Assembly (NCBI GenBank): GCA_042138015.1
Contig: JBHIVA010000005.1
Span: 10,784 to 74,783, forward strand
Direction of reading: 5' to 3'
Origin: TH1177 sp042138015
Lineage (GTDB): Archaea > Thermoproteota > Nitrososphaeria > Nitrososphaerales > Nitrososphaeraceae
DNA length: 64,000 nt
Numbering within the stretch: the first letter of the stretch is position 1; each line of letters begins with the position of its first letter. Shown piece after piece: positions 1-8,879 of the stretch. Made by a program: the position numbers and the translations under genes. Under the pieces are notes generated by a model. The model was not told where the DNA came from. It did not search any database and worked only from the letters and a program-made list of their open reading frames with translations.

Positions 1-392
1 AAAAGGGTGGTGTCCGTGAACCTCATTGGCATCCCAATGCACCAGAATTAAATTATGTGATTGAAGGAAAAGCAAGGCTAACTGAATTTAGTCCTGGTGG
101 AGATGCCGGTACTTTTGAATTAGGACATGTTGATACTTTTGAAGTATCTGCCGGAGAAATTGCCTTTATTCCTCAAGGATATTTTCATTATATAGAAAAT
201 ATAAACAATAATGGTAATACAACATTTGCTGTTTTCTTTGGTAATGAAAGACCTGAAGATATTGGTATATCAGGTTCACTTTCTGCATATTCAAATGGAG
301 TATTAGGATCAGTATTTAATACCAACCATGAAATCTTTACTAAACTTCCTAGATTGCAACAAGATGTATTTCTTGTATCTGGAGCCGGATAA
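1..392 (+). CDS. Cupin-domain protein, oxalate decarboxylase-like (5' end outside the window)
   Basis: The frame is already open at base 3 and runs to a TAA at 390-392, so this is the C-terminal part of a longer gene. The first visible residues (GGVREPHWHPNAPELNYVIE) hold the metal-binding cupin motif with spaced His and a downstream Glu. A second cupin motif block (GEIAFIPQGYFHYIEN) follows. The order matches the C-terminal barrel of bicupin oxalate decarboxylase-type proteins, which bind Mn in a beta barrel. The substrate cannot be fixed from this fragment. An internal GTG at 57 would cut off the metal-binding histidines and is not the true start. Confidence 0.8.
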   Translation, partial: KGGVREPHWHPNAPELNYVIEGKARLTEFSPGGDAGTFELGHVDTFEVSAGEIAFIPQGYFHYIENINNNGNTTFAVFFGNERPEDIGISGSLSAYSNGVLGSVFNTNHEIFTKLPRLQQDVFLVSGAG

Positions 393-889
393 GCGTAATC
401 CTCTAATTATCTATTCAACGCCAATCTTTTTTTCTTTCCATTCTATTCTCTTTAATTTACCTTGAATAGTTAATAAGAACTAATAGACTAAACGTTCACC
501 TTCTTAAATTAACCAAAATATATTTGATAACATATTAAATGTCTAATGCAGAATATATTACTTTATACTCTCTATCATCAAAAAATAAGTTTCTTTTATA
601 AATTCATATCGAATGATAATCAATTCTTTAATAAATTATAAATCTCTGGTACTTCTGACTATGTTGTAAATAAATATAGTGATTTTGCTATAGTTCCTTC
701 TCTTTTTCTTATATTACTTGTCATTATCGTAATCATTAATTCAAAATAATCAAAACTTAAAGTAAAAAGAGATACAATTTCTCTGAATTCATTCATTTAT
801 GAAATTCTTTGTTATAAAATACTGCATTTACGCATTTGAAGATTGTTATCTTAGATCTCTTTATTTATATGAACATCTATTATAATGTC
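393..889. other. Gene-free AT-rich stretch
   Basis: Between the cupin gene and a 38-codon ORF. I see no ORF of convincing composition, no RNA fold and no repeat. Confidence 0.5.
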
Positions 890-1006
890 ATGGGACTATT
901 TTCTAGATTTAAAAAGAAGAAAAAGGATAGTGGAGAAAAAGAAGACAAAACCAGTAGTTTTGATGAACATCAAAAATCATCAGAAAAAGAACCAGTGAAC
1001 AACTAA
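890..1006 (+). CDS. Small charged protein (38 aa), hypothetical
   Basis: ATG at 890, TAA at 1004-1006. The product starts MGLFSRFKKKKKD and continues with a Lys/Glu/Ser-rich tail ending EPVNN. The short amphipathic N-terminus followed by a lysine run could associate with membrane or nucleic acid, but no family is recognised. A T-rich run follows directly, which fits an independent transcript. An overlapping ORF from the ATG at 885 in another frame gives a less natural sequence. Confidence 0.45.
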   Translation: MGLFSRFKKKKKDSGEKEDKTSSFDEHQKSSEKEPVNN

Positions 1007-1816
1007 ATTCATCATTTTTTATTTTTTTTAACTGTTATAATTTAGATTTCCTCTATATAACTTAACATCTTGGTTCTAAAGAATGGGAGATTAGAGAAAT
1101 TGTAAGGGGTAACTAAATTAATTATTTTTGCAAGTAAAAAGCATATATAGAAAATACATCAACAACCTCTATAATAAAAACATATACAATTGAGATTGAA
1201 GCTAGGAAATATAATCTCTTATTTAAAGCCAATAATTTAAATTCAGATTCAGGATACAAAATCATGGTTAGGATAACATTCTTATTTTTTACCAATAAAT
1301 AGGGTAAATTACAAATGGATATCCTAATAACAATATAAAATGAGATATTTTTATATCCATTTAATACGATTCATTCCTGAGAAATTAAAAACAGAATTAA
1401 GATATGTATTTACAATCGAATATTAAAAGTTACATGATAACCACTTTAGCTTATTATTTTACTTTATCATTATAAATCATATAATCCTGAAGCATAATTA
1501 GTTTGGAACATATTAAGAAAATTGTAATTTCTAAACAAATATTTACTTACAAATATTTACTTTAAGAATAGAAAATAGACATATTTGATAAATAAATTGA
1601 AAATTTAAAAAATTTTTATACATTTGTTTAAAGAAGATACAAGTGTATTAATACTTAATGAAGGTTAATAATAAGTACATATTAGTTTTACATAATAATG
1701 ATGACTTTTTGCCGTTTTGGAGATTAATATTATAAAATATATAATTTTGATTATTATGATTAAAAATATAAGGCTAATTGGTTTTAATATTGATAATTAA
1801 GGAGAATATAAAAATT
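1007..1816. other. Gene-free AT-rich stretch upstream of the PAC2 gene
   Basis: About 800 bases with stop codons in all frames and no recognisable RNA gene. The end next to the PAC2 gene must contain its promoter; AT richness makes a unique TATA box impossible to choose. Confidence 0.5.
1013..1030 (+). terminator. Probable poly-T terminator
   Basis: Two runs of T (6 and 8) separated by one A lie directly after the small ORF stop at 1006. T-rich tracts are the usual archaeal termination signal. Confidence 0.4.
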
Positions 1817-2641
1817 ATGAGTCGAACATATATTAGTGAAATACGAACATTCGAAAAACTCAAGTCATTGGATAATCCAACTCTCATTGCCGGATTCCCC
1901 GGGCCTGGTTTAGTAGGTTCTATAAGTACTAGCTTCATAATAGATTATCTGAATATGCATCAAATAGCATGCGTAGAATCAGATTACATTACCCCTGGAG
2001 TTATCTACATCGGAGGAAGATTACGACATCCTTTTAGAATATATGCAAATGAAGATAGAAATATTTGCGTCATGGTATGTGAGGCACCAATTTTAATAAA
2101 TGGCATACATATAGTAATGGACACATTAATGAGTTGGTCAAAAGAAAATAATATAAAAGAGGTAATCGTTTTAGATAGCATTCCAATAAATGGTATATTA
2201 AAAGAAGGAAGACAGACGGTAATCTTACATGATGACGGTGTGCATAAAAAAGGAATGGGAATTAATCAAAAAAATAATAAACTGAATAGGTTTAAGGAAA
2301 ATAGTAATCTTGATAGGAAGGCAATAGAAAATTCTATAAATTATAATTATACTGCCTATATTGGAGGACTTGCAGGAGGGTTGTTGTCTTCCTGTTTATC
2401 GTATGGTATTTCTTGTACTGCAATTCTTGTTCCTGCCCCAACTGGATTTGCTGATCCTGAAGGTGCTGCGCTATTAATCGAATCTTTTGATAAACTTACA
2501 ACAACCGATAATTTAAAAATTGATCCAACTCAACTTAAAAAACAAGGAGTTATCATAAGACAGCAATTGGATAAAATAATGCAATCAATCCAGGAGCAGA
2601 GACAACAATCACCTCCAGAACAAAAATCAATGTATGGCTAA
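1817..2641 (+). CDS. PAC2-family protein (proteasome assembly chaperone-like)
   Basis: The start at 1817 (MSRTYISEIRTFEKL) is preferred over an upstream in-frame ATG at 1778 because a GGAG lies about a dozen bases before it and the added 13 residues are not family-like. The product has about 274 residues. Family features are the N-terminal 'NPTLIAGFPGPGLVGSIS' block, a mid-protein 'GGLAGGLLSSC' turn and the 'PTGFADPEGAALLIES' segment near residue 215. Archaeal PAC2 homologues (PbaA/PbaB type) are thought to act as proteasome assembly chaperones or ATP-independent scaffolds. It stands alone here. The C-terminus is Gln-rich and probably disordered. Confidence 0.85.
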   Translation: MSRTYISEIRTFEKLKSLDNPTLIAGFPGPGLVGSISTSFIIDYLNMHQIACVESDYITPGVIYIGGRLRHPFRIYANEDRNICVMVCEAPILINGIHIVMDTLMSWSKENNIKEVIVLDSIPINGILKEGRQTVILHDDGVHKKGMGINQKNNKLNRFKENSNLDRKAIENSINYNYTAYIGGLAGGLLSSCLSYGISCTAILVPAPTGFADPEGAALLIESFDKLTTTDNLKIDPTQLKKQGVIIRQQLDKIMQSIQEQRQQSPPEQKSMYG

Positions 2642-2765
2642 ATGAAAATATGAAAATCTTAATAATAAACATTCAATATGTTTTAGATAACGAGATTTTA
2701 AAAAAGTAAATACTAACATTATCATATTATACTGATATTACACATTCACTGATATTACACATTCT

Positions 2766-3152
2766 CTAATTATTCTCTTTTCTTTTTTTTGTCCAATTTA
2801 ATCTCATATTATTTAAAAGTTCAAAATTCTCATAAATATATGGTCTCTTTTTCCTCATTCCTTTTACTATATTTAATGCCTTTTTCCAAAATGGAGAAGG
2901 GTTGAACATATCAAAGTAAATATCTGGATCTATCATTCTATTGTTTACAATAACACCAGAAAGTTCAAAAAAGCCACAAACAGCAATAAAATGTGACCTT
3001 TGAATCGAAGGACCTCCGTACTTTTGTTTGTATTCTTCATAACTGTCAACATCCAGTTCTTCTAGAAACCAAAGTATCGCATCTCTATGTCCATCATAAA
3101 TTTTGTATAACTTTATTAATAAATCAGAATCAACTGAATCTTTTGATACCAT
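2766..3152 (-). CDS. Hypothetical protein, DUF4760-like
   Basis: The 128-residue product is mostly helical. The middle (FIAVCGFFELSGVIVNNRMI, then DPDIYFDMF) resembles the DUF4760 pattern in which a short helix is followed by a 'hydrophobic-D-x-x-FD' segment, but the N-terminal membrane helix of many DUF4760 proteins is absent. No catalytic motif is visible. The C-terminus is strongly basic (KKRKENN). It lies outside the integrated element and reads away from it. The family link rests on a short pattern only. Confidence 0.6.
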   Translation of the reverse strand: MVSKDSVDSDLLIKLYKIYDGHRDAILWFLEELDVDSYEEYKQKYGGPSIQRSHFIAVCGFFELSGVIVNNRMIDPDIYFDMFNPSPFWKKALNIVKGMRKKRPYIYENFELLNNMRLNWTKKRKENN

Positions 3153-3562
3153 TATATATTTTGTGTTAAAGTAATAGATAAAGTATTCATTAAATTAGAA
3201 TTAAATGAGTTATTAAAACACGGAACCTATGGGAAATATTTCATAGGAAATTTTATGAGCTAATTTCTTACGCTATGAGTTTATGTTGGGTTATAATAAC
3301 TGATGTTCTCATCTTTTCCTTAATATTTCAATTCCACTTTCGATAAATCATCCTTATTTAATTGAGTTATACTATTATGAAAATATTTAAAATATGGTGG
3401 TATGCATTATGAACTTCATTAAACTGATTTAATTGATTTGATAAAAAACATTATCTTATTATCCAAAACAAAAAGATATAATTTCAATTTAAATAAGTTA
3501 TATGACTTTAAGATAAACAAGAAAGATTTCAATGAATCCTACTAATGCTGCCAACCCAATGA
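3153..3562. other. Intergenic DNA between the DUF4760-like gene and the DUF389 remnant
   Basis: No ORF, RNA fold or repeat is recognised in about 400 bases. Confidence 0.45.
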
Positions 3563-3843
3563 TCAATCCAATATTTTTTTTAACACATTTTCAGCGATTT
3601 TCTTTTCATGATATTTACGAGGAGAAACATTTTTTATTAAAAACGTAACCATAAATCCTATTACAATTCCTAAAAGATTTGCAAGTAAATTTAAGAAAGA
3701 AAACAGTGCTATTTCAAATGAAAAGGTTCCTAAACCTATTCCTACAACAGCTGCAGGTGGAACCAATGCAACAGCAATTGCAACACCAGTCATGGATTCT
3801 GCAAATGACGTGAGTAAGGATAAGCCACCTGCAATACCAAGTA
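3563..3843 (-). pseudogene. DUF389 membrane protein, 3' part cut off by the integrated element
   Basis: Reading on the minus strand from 3843 without a stop gives LGIAGGLSLLTSFAESMTGV and continues through VALVPPAAVVGIGLG, then two hydrophobic segments to a stop at 3563. This is the C-terminal transmembrane part of a DUF389 (TIGR00341-like) protein. The matching N-terminal part lies 9.2 kb away at 12993-13599. Joining the two at the shared TACCAAGTA restores one frame (...IIFAVLL-GIAGGLSLL...). The internal ATG at 3793 could start a 76-residue fragment, but there is no reason to think it functions. Confidence 0.88.
3835..3843. repeat. Left attachment-site core (attL)
   Basis: TACCAAGTA, identical to 12993-13001. 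The bases to its left continue the DUF389 3' half; the bases to its right do not. On the coding strand the core encodes the Leu-Gly of the rebuilt 'VLLGIAGG'. Confidence 0.8.
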
Positions 3844-3963
3844 GTAGGGATGGTTATCTTATCTGATATTCTCTAAAAAATGAGAATTACAATAAAAAGG
3901 GTTTAGATTTGTATTCTTCTATATCATTAAATGGAAGATCATTAACTGAACAAACAATAAAAA

Positions 3964-4098
3964 TTAGTTGTTATTTTTATCTTCTCCGATTTTCTCCGAA
4001 TGATAATGTTGATAATGTATAGCAAGTTCAGTAGGTCTACTAAAAGTTTTATTACAAAATTGACATTTATTAGGATCTTCATCAGTACCAGTTAACAT
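3964..4098 (-). CDS. C2H2 zinc-finger miniprotein (44 aa)
   Basis: Start codon at 4098-4096, stop at 3964-3966. Residues 11-33 read KCQFCNKTFSRP followed by TELAIHYQHYH, a Cys-x2-Cys and His-x2/4-His spacing with the Phe of a classical C2H2 finger. The protein is little more than the one finger with a polar tail. Single-finger C2H2 proteins of this size are typical of archaeal viruses and plasmids and are presumed DNA- or RNA-binding regulators. It is the first gene inside attL and reads toward it. Confidence 0.72.
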   Translation of the reverse strand: MLTGTDEDPNKCQFCNKTFSRPTELAIHYQHYHSEKIGEDKNNN

Positions 4099-4571
4099 AT
4101 AAAATATTAGTTTATAAAATATTTAAAGTATATAGTGATAGTGATATCAATCACCACATAGACTTGCCCGAATGATTTAGACTACGTTGTATTTGGTTCT
4201 CGTTGAATTAGAATAAAAGAATTATTGTTTGTAATTTCTGTTTATGATATTTCAGATAGTGTCAAAGACTATTGTACAAGATATGGTTTAATTATCTCAA
4301 CAGAATGTTAGAATTTGGCTAATCTTCTATCCTTCTACTAGATTTGTATTCCAATATCCTCTAATGCTACCGTATTTCAAATATTAAAGTAAATACCGGA
4401 TTACGCTCAATTCTCTTGCTTATAAGACTCCATAACCAGCAGGTGTTGTTTATATCAAACTCGTAATGGACTATTTGTGGATATATTGAATACATCAATA
4501 TCTTCTTGGAAATATTCTTCAGTGTCATTCTACCAAAATTTTAAGTATTATGTTTGTTAAAAAAATAATCT
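4099..4571. other. Non-coding stretch in the element
   Basis: No credible ORF, structured RNA or repeat seen; it separates the divergent C2H2 gene and the gene at 4572. Confidence 0.4.
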
Positions 4572-4793
4572 ATGAGAAAAGAGGGGGAAAAAATTGAGAA
4601 AAATAAAAGTAAACAACCAAATTTTTATGATGATGATACTTTATCTAAAATGAGAAATTATTATAATATTGAAGATGATGTCGACCTATTGAAATTTATT
4701 AAAAAAAATGGTTTGTTTAACAATGACGATTTAGATAGTAGCCTCAACTATAGTGGGGATGATAACAAAAAGAGAATTGAAATAACCGAATGA
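4572..4793 (+). CDS. Small acidic hypothetical protein (73 aa)
   Basis: The start MRKEGEKIEKNKSKQ is basic; the rest is rich in Asp, Asn and Glu (YNIEDDVDLLKFIKKNGLF). No family is recognised. The last 63 bases overlap, tail to tail, the 3' end of the gene on the other strand at 4731-5141. The composition of both looks coding, so a real convergent overlap is possible, as is common in small mobile elements. Confidence 0.5.
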   Translation: MRKEGEKIEKNKSKQPNFYDDDTLSKMRNYYNIEDDVDLLKFIKKNGLFNNDDLDSSLNYSGDDNKKRIEITE

Positions 4794-5141
4794 CGAAAAT
4801 GATTTATCACCATTTTTCTTTGTATTTATTCTATTTTGAATAGCACCAATAGCAAAACCTACATGAGAACAATCATCAGTTCTGCATGTTGTGCATAGAG
4901 GAGAACCATTAATAATACTAACTTCAATTTCCATATTATGCAGGTTATCATAAAGTATTAATTTATTTTTATCATAATCCAACTCTTTTAATACTAGTTT
5001 TAGTTTTATGTCAGAGTCATTAATGCTACCTTCTTCTACAGAAAACCAATTACTAAAATATTTAATTCCATCTTCCAATGTGTTTCGGATATCTGAGTTA
5101 TTGGGATTTATCGGACTCCTACTGGGTCCGTCTATTGACAT
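4731..5141 (-). CDS. Hypothetical protein with CxxC...CxH zinc-type motif
   Basis: 136 residues. The region near residues 85-100 reads PLCTTCRTDDCSHVGFAIGA. The Cys-x2-Cys-x4-Cys-x-His spacing resembles a compact zinc site, related in style to the SWIM type of the protein at 10059. Before it is a beta-rich section (KLKLVLKELDYDKNKLILYD). The hydrophobic tail after about residue 118 overlaps the convergent gene at 4572. The function is not known; within the element it may be a nucleic-acid or protein interaction factor. Confidence 0.55.
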   Translation of the reverse strand: MSIDGPSRSPINPNNSDIRNTLEDGIKYFSNWFSVEEGSINDSDIKLKLVLKELDYDKNKLILYDNLHNMEIEVSIINGSPLCTTCRTDDCSHVGFAIGAIQNRINTKKNGDKSFSSFGYFNSLFVIIPTIVEATI

Positions 5142-5704
5142 TCTATTGAGATTTCTCTCCTCTTCCTTTCTATTAATAAAAAGAAATGGTTTTTGTACAA
5201 ATACTTGAAATCAGTATTACAAAAGATATATTTTAAAATATCTCCTGAAATGCATTAATGAAAAATAGATTAAATTATTAGTTTAATGATAATATTTTCA
5301 CGCTTAGTTAGGTTGACATATTGAGATATTTCATATTGGCTACAAAGAATCTATATCTCGATTTGTATACTAATATCATCCAGTAATACTTTTTTGATAC
5401 ATCTACCTGTTCTTTACATCAAGATGATATAAGTATCAATTAATACAATCATTCCACTATAGCCATACCCGCTCTCTCCAAAGTTCTCCAATGAATATAT
5501 CAATTTATGACTTGTAAACGATAAGGGGTAGAACAATTCCTTCCTTCCGGATAGCAACTTTATTGGAAGAACAGAGATGGAAATCCTACAGGTCCAATCT
5601 GAAAAAACAGGATAGAAAAATATTCAGTCAGATGTTTTCGGTTGTAGCATTGTATAATTCTGCTTGTACTCGCTGTAAAACCAATCAGAATACAACCCAT
5701 TTTT
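5142..5704. other. Non-coding stretch in the element
   Basis: About 560 bases with no convincing ORF, tRNA or repeat. A plus-strand ORF at 5008-5208 that enters it is only the shadow of the minus-strand gene. Confidence 0.4.
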
Positions 5705-6037
5705 ATGTCAATAATGCTTTACAATTATACTAAACTCAATGAGATGTTGAAAGACAACAACAATAATCATTCTAGTCTTTCCAAAGAAAAATATAATAGC
5801 ACATTAGATGTGTTTTTCAGTCAAAATCAAGACAACACAATTTTAGAAAATGAGATTAAATCATGGGAGAATTTTTCATTAGGTTTACGGAGAAATAATA
5901 GAATATTATTCAAACAAATGTTACAGTCATGCTATAAATATTCACCACCTATCAAAGTGATGGGAAATCAGCGATCTGCAGATTCATTATTTATGACTAT
6001 ATTGGTAGTACAATACAAACAATTATTTAAAAAATAG
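5705..6037 (+). CDS. Hypothetical protein (110 aa)
   Basis: Polar helical protein beginning MSIMLYNYTKLNEML; an ATG at 5714 is an equal start candidate. It has an Asn/Ser-rich section, then a more conserved-looking C-terminal half (KSWENFSLGLRRNNRILFKQ, ending VVQYKQLFKK). There is one Cys and no metal motif or membrane segment. No family is recognised. It is followed by a convergent coiled-coil gene 80 bases on. Confidence 0.55.
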   Translation: MSIMLYNYTKLNEMLKDNNNNHSSLSKEKYNSTLDVFFSQNQDNTILENEIKSWENFSLGLRRNNRILFKQMLQSCYKYSPPIKVMGNQRSADSLFMTILVVQYKQLFKK

Positions 6038-6119
6038 TATAAAAAATCTTTTAGGAGTCAAAAAAATTTATCGAGATTTGTTTCAATCAATATTTATCAA
6101 TAGTTTGCTTAGGTTCTTT

Positions 6120-6647
6120 TTACAATCCTTTAATACTACTGGTCAGAATTTTAGTAATTAAATCTTCTTTTTCTTCAATAATCTTGTCTTTTTTATCTCG
6201 CCATGTTGAATCAGATGATGTTTTTCCTGATACAGTATTGTTATAGGTGTTTTGTAAATCAGCATAAAATTTTGTGAGATTGTGTACTAGATTTTTCCAT
6301 GTTTGTTTAATATCCTTGTTATCATGAAAATATGCTATTAGTTGGGACTCTATTATTGCGGCTTGTATTTCCAACTGTCTATAATCCTCATTGGCACTCT
6401 CCCATTTTTTTCTAAATTCTTCAGAATCAATATCCATATATCCTATTTGAATTTTCATAAACTGAACCGACATAACTTCTTTCATTATGATTTCACTAAT
6501 TTTCTTAATGAGGTCTATTTTGATTTCTAATTCTTTTTGATGATCTTGCCATCTTTTAGTAATTCTTGGAATTATAAGACTAGATAGTATTGCACCAACG
6601 ATTAAAACTACTAAAGGATGAGTTGCAAGATCCCCAATATTGACCAT
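6120..6647 (-). CDS. Membrane-anchored coiled-coil protein (175 aa)
   Basis: Residues 10-27 (HPLVVLIVGAILSSLIIP) form one N-terminal transmembrane segment. A basic stop-transfer (RITKRWQDHQKE) and a long heptad-like helical region to the C-terminus follow. The shape is a cytoplasmic coiled coil tethered to the membrane, a layout common in archaeal genomes without assigned function. It is the first of a run of minus-strand cargo genes in the element. Confidence 0.65.
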   Translation of the reverse strand: MVNIGDLATHPLVVLIVGAILSSLIIPRITKRWQDHQKELEIKIDLIKKISEIIMKEVMSVQFMKIQIGYMDIDSEEFRKKWESANEDYRQLEIQAAIIESQLIAYFHDNKDIKQTWKNLVHNLTKFYADLQNTYNNTVSGKTSSDSTWRDKKDKIIEEKEDLITKILTSSIKGL

Positions 6648-6755
6648 TTTTTCTATTAAATCATAATTTGATATAATCTTTATTTACATATAGAGCGTGA
6701 TTATCCTATCTGATATTGAAGTATTAATTATACTACTAGAATGGTTACTGGCTTC

Positions 6756-7022
6756 CTATTCTTTATTTTCAAATCTTATCTTTTTAATCTTTTTTATTAT
6801 ATGCTCATTACTTTTTACGAAATCTTCCAGAATAGAATAAGATTCTTCAATAGTCTGTATATTACTTTCTGCATTTTCCCTACTGATATTACCTGCAAGC
6901 ATACTATCAGTATTCTTCCTAATAGTATTTGCAGACCATTTTGTAAATTGTCCTATAGTGTTTATGAATAGTGCTGCTTTTTTTGCAGTAGAAGTCATCT
7001 GGTCAATACGTTTAGGATCCAT
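6756..7022 (-). CDS. Hypothetical helical protein (88 aa)
   Basis: Starts MDPKRIDQMTSTAKKAALFI and ends with a basic tail (KKIKKIRFENKE). The sequence is all-helical and amphipathic, without cysteines or a membrane segment. No family is recognised. A plus-strand ORF across the same bases has a hydrophobic, unnatural composition and is rejected. Confidence 0.5.
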   Translation of the reverse strand: MDPKRIDQMTSTAKKAALFINTIGQFTKWSANTIRKNTDSMLAGNISRENAESNIQTIEESYSILEDFVKSNEHIIKKIKKIRFENKE

Positions 7023-7091
7023 ATCTCTAGAGTAATAGATTAATATGATATTATTTTTATTTTTTAATTAGATTAATATCTTAATTTTAAC

Positions 7092-7135
7092 AGATAGATA
7101 GAATCTCAAACTCTTACTCTTACTCGAGAGTAAGA
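7092..7135. repeat. Direct repeat R1 with an 18-bp palindrome
   Basis: 34 bases at 7092-7125 (agatagatagaa..., ending with two copies of CTTACTC) recur at 9372-9405 with three mismatches in one block. In this copy the sequence runs into a perfect inverted repeat TCTTACTC-GA-GAGTAAGA at 7118-7135. The two repeats bracket the pair of secreted-protein genes. The palindrome could be a protein-binding site or a hairpin. Confidence 0.6.
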
Positions 7136-7267
7136 ATAGTAATATAACATAAATAATATGGCAATGTGGTAGCATCTAATTTCTATTAAAAAAATTAAAA
7201 AAAAATTTGAATATTTGACCAGAAAGAATTTCTATGTTGTTGATTTGTTTGCTATTCTTGTTGTATT

Positions 7268-7951
7268 TTATTTATCAGATAACTTGGTTTTTAAGACTTG
7301 TAATTTTTTGAGTTGTTCTAATTGGGTATAAGTTTCTGTTGTACTGACTAATTGAGAATTATCTTCAGGATCGCAAACATTTCCTATTCCATCACCATCA
7401 TTGTCCATCTGATCTGGATTGGCATTGAAAGGACAGTTATCACAGATATCACCTATACTATCAGCGTCAGAATCGATTTGAGTGGGATTGTGATTAACAG
7501 GACAGTTATCATTAGGACTTGGTATTCCATCCTGATCTGGATCTGTAGATGGGGGTTCTTCACCTGTTGGAGTTATTTGGTCATTATGATTGAAATTAAT
7601 ACAGACGTTTGCTAGATTCTTCTCTAGGTTAACAGCATCATCATTAAATAGACGGTTACTAGATGCACTATTTTCCTGTTCTTGAGGATCTTCAACTTGT
7701 GCTGCGGATATACCATTAGTATCTGGGATTTGGTTCACGTCTACACCATTTATATTTACGATATTATTGGAACATTTTACTTTTTGATTGTTTACATCTG
7801 CTGCTTTTTTCTTGTGATCCTTGGCATATGGGTCTTTAAAGTCTGGAACATAGGGTAGAGCGAATGAAGATGGAATTGTCATTGATATAGTTCCAGCAAC
7901 TAGTACTGCTGCTAACAAAAACATAGAACCTATTTTTCTTTTAGTATTCAT
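7268..7951 (-). CDS. Secreted protein with thrombospondin type 3 calcium repeats
   Basis: 227 residues. A signal peptide (MNTKRKIGSMFLLAAVLVAG, then SMTIPSSFA) is followed by a mature N-terminal part shared with the gene at 8431 (DPYAKDHKK, KCSNNIVNINGVDVNQ). Residues about 137-195 hold three Asp-rich units (DPDQDGIPSPNDNCP, DSDADSIGDICDNCP, DNDGDGIGNVCD). These are thrombospondin type 3 repeats that bind calcium and are disulfide-linked. The protein is probably exported and calcium-stabilised at the cell surface. Its upstream DNA matches that of the 8431 gene, so both arose by duplication and are probably co-regulated. Confidence 0.82.
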   Translation of the reverse strand: MNTKRKIGSMFLLAAVLVAGTISMTIPSSFALPYVPDFKDPYAKDHKKKAADVNNQKVKCSNNIVNINGVDVNQIPDTNGISAAQVEDPQEQENSASSNRLFNDDAVNLEKNLANVCINFNHNDQITPTGEEPPSTDPDQDGIPSPNDNCPVNHNPTQIDSDADSIGDICDNCPFNANPDQMDNDGDGIGNVCDPEDNSQLVSTTETYTQLEQLKKLQVLKTKLSDK

Positions 7952-7982
7952 TGTTCTAGTAGACTCAATAATGTATATCTAG

Positions 7983-8010
7983 CGTACGAACAAACATTAG
8001 ATATTGTTTG
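7983..8010. promoter_or_regulatory. Candidate operator upstream of the TSP3 secreted-protein gene
   Basis: CGTACG at 7983-7988 and the inverted repeat CAAACA-N8-TGTTTG at 7991-8010. The same pair of motifs lies at 8852-8879 before the paralogous gene. In both cases the inverted repeat begins exactly 40 bases from the start codon, inside about 100 bases of otherwise drifting sequence. Confidence 0.5.
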
Positions 8011-8145
8011 AATATAATCTAATAGTATAATGTTATTAGGATATAACTATAATTTGATAATTATAAAAGAATAATCTATAATAAAAGAATTTTTAAAGAA
8101 TAACAGCAAAACATGTCTATTTTATTAAAATATATTTAAACGATC

Positions 8146-8273
8146 ATAGTGTGAGGCTTCAAATGAATAATAAAATAAAAACAAATCACCCTCGAAACTA
8201 TTTTCTGTCATGTCTTTGTTTTCCTCTATTGTATATGAGAAAAACTTATAACATGAATCAAGCCTCATACTAT
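8146..8273 (+). ncRNA. Candidate structured RNA module, copy A
   Basis: 128 bases bounded by ATAGTGTGAGGCTT and AAGCCTCATACTAT, which pair over 14 positions with one G-U. A second copy of the same length lies at 9078-9205 with one different wobble pair. The interior keeps a strongly conserved block (AAACTATTTTCTGTCATGTC, then TTTGTTTT). The wobbles are G-U only on the plus strand, which favours a plus-strand RNA. A MITE-like element with terminal inverted repeats is the alternative; no target duplication is evident. Confidence 0.45.
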
Positions 8274-8430
8274 ATTACTAGATGAAAATAAACTTTATAA
8301 ATTTGATCTCATTTTGTAATAGATTTTAATATCAAAAAATGAAACTAAATGAAATGATAACTTGGTATCACCAAAGTAATATATTTATAAATAGATATAA
8401 AAATGCCGTAAAATAAAAAAAGGATATGAA

Positions 8431-8820
8431 TTAATCCAATAGAGGACCTATGTCTGCTTGTCCATTAAGATTTAGATTAGCACAGATGTTTACTAGATTT
8501 CTGTCTATGTTAAGACCACCATCAAGTAAACCATTACCATTTCCATTCTCTGGACCATTTTCTTCAAGTTGTGCTGTTGCTACGTCACCGTTTTGTGGTG
8601 GTAATTGATTAACATCTACACCATTGATATTGGTATTACTGTTGTGACAGTTGATTTTTTGGATATTTACACTTGCCTTTTTATGGTCTTTAGCATATGG
8701 ATCAGCATATGGATCTTCATAATATTGAGCGAATGACGATGGAATAGTCATGGATATAGTTCCTGCAACAAGTACTGCGGCCAATAAGAACATTGAACCT
8801 ATATTTATTTTAGATTTCAT
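8431..8820 (-). CDS. Secreted protein, paralogue of the TSP3 protein without the calcium repeats
   Basis: 129 residues. The signal peptide (IGSMFLLAAVLVAGTISMTI, then PSSFAQ) is nearly identical to that of the protein at 7268, and so is the mature start (DPYADPYAKDHKK, NINGVDVNQLPP). It ends at NLNGQADIGPLLD, where the paralogue continues into thrombospondin type 3 repeats. So it is either a truncated copy or the ancestral short form. Similar short exported proteins with 'NINGVDVNQ' occur in soil ammonia-oxidising archaea as I recall; their role is unknown. Confidence 0.75.
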   Translation of the reverse strand: MKSKINIGSMFLLAAVLVAGTISMTIPSSFAQYYEDPYADPYAKDHKKASVNIQKINCHNSNTNINGVDVNQLPPQNGDVATAQLEENGPENGNGNGLLDGGLNIDRNLVNICANLNLNGQADIGPLLD

Positions 8821-8851
8821 TGTTCTATTAAATGATATATGGTATATCTAA

Positions 8852-8879
8852 CGTACGAACAAACATTAGAGATTGTTTG
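8852..8879. promoter_or_regulatory. Candidate operator upstream of the short secreted-protein gene
   Basis: CGTACG at 8852-8857 and CAAACA-N8-TGTTTG at 8860-8879, at the same offsets from the start codon as in the copy at 7983-8010. Confidence 0.5.

Noticed and set aside
885..1000. Alternative small ORF from the ATG at 885
   Set aside because: Overlaps the 890 ORF in another frame; the sequence is less like a real protein and ends without a clear downstream signal.
3563..3793. A complete small membrane protein gene
   Set aside because: The frame continues upstream of the ATG without a stop to the attachment core and matches the interior of DUF389, so it is a fragment.
5008..5208. Plus-strand ORF over the 4731-5141 gene
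   Set aside because: Antisense shadow; no upstream signal and unnatural composition.
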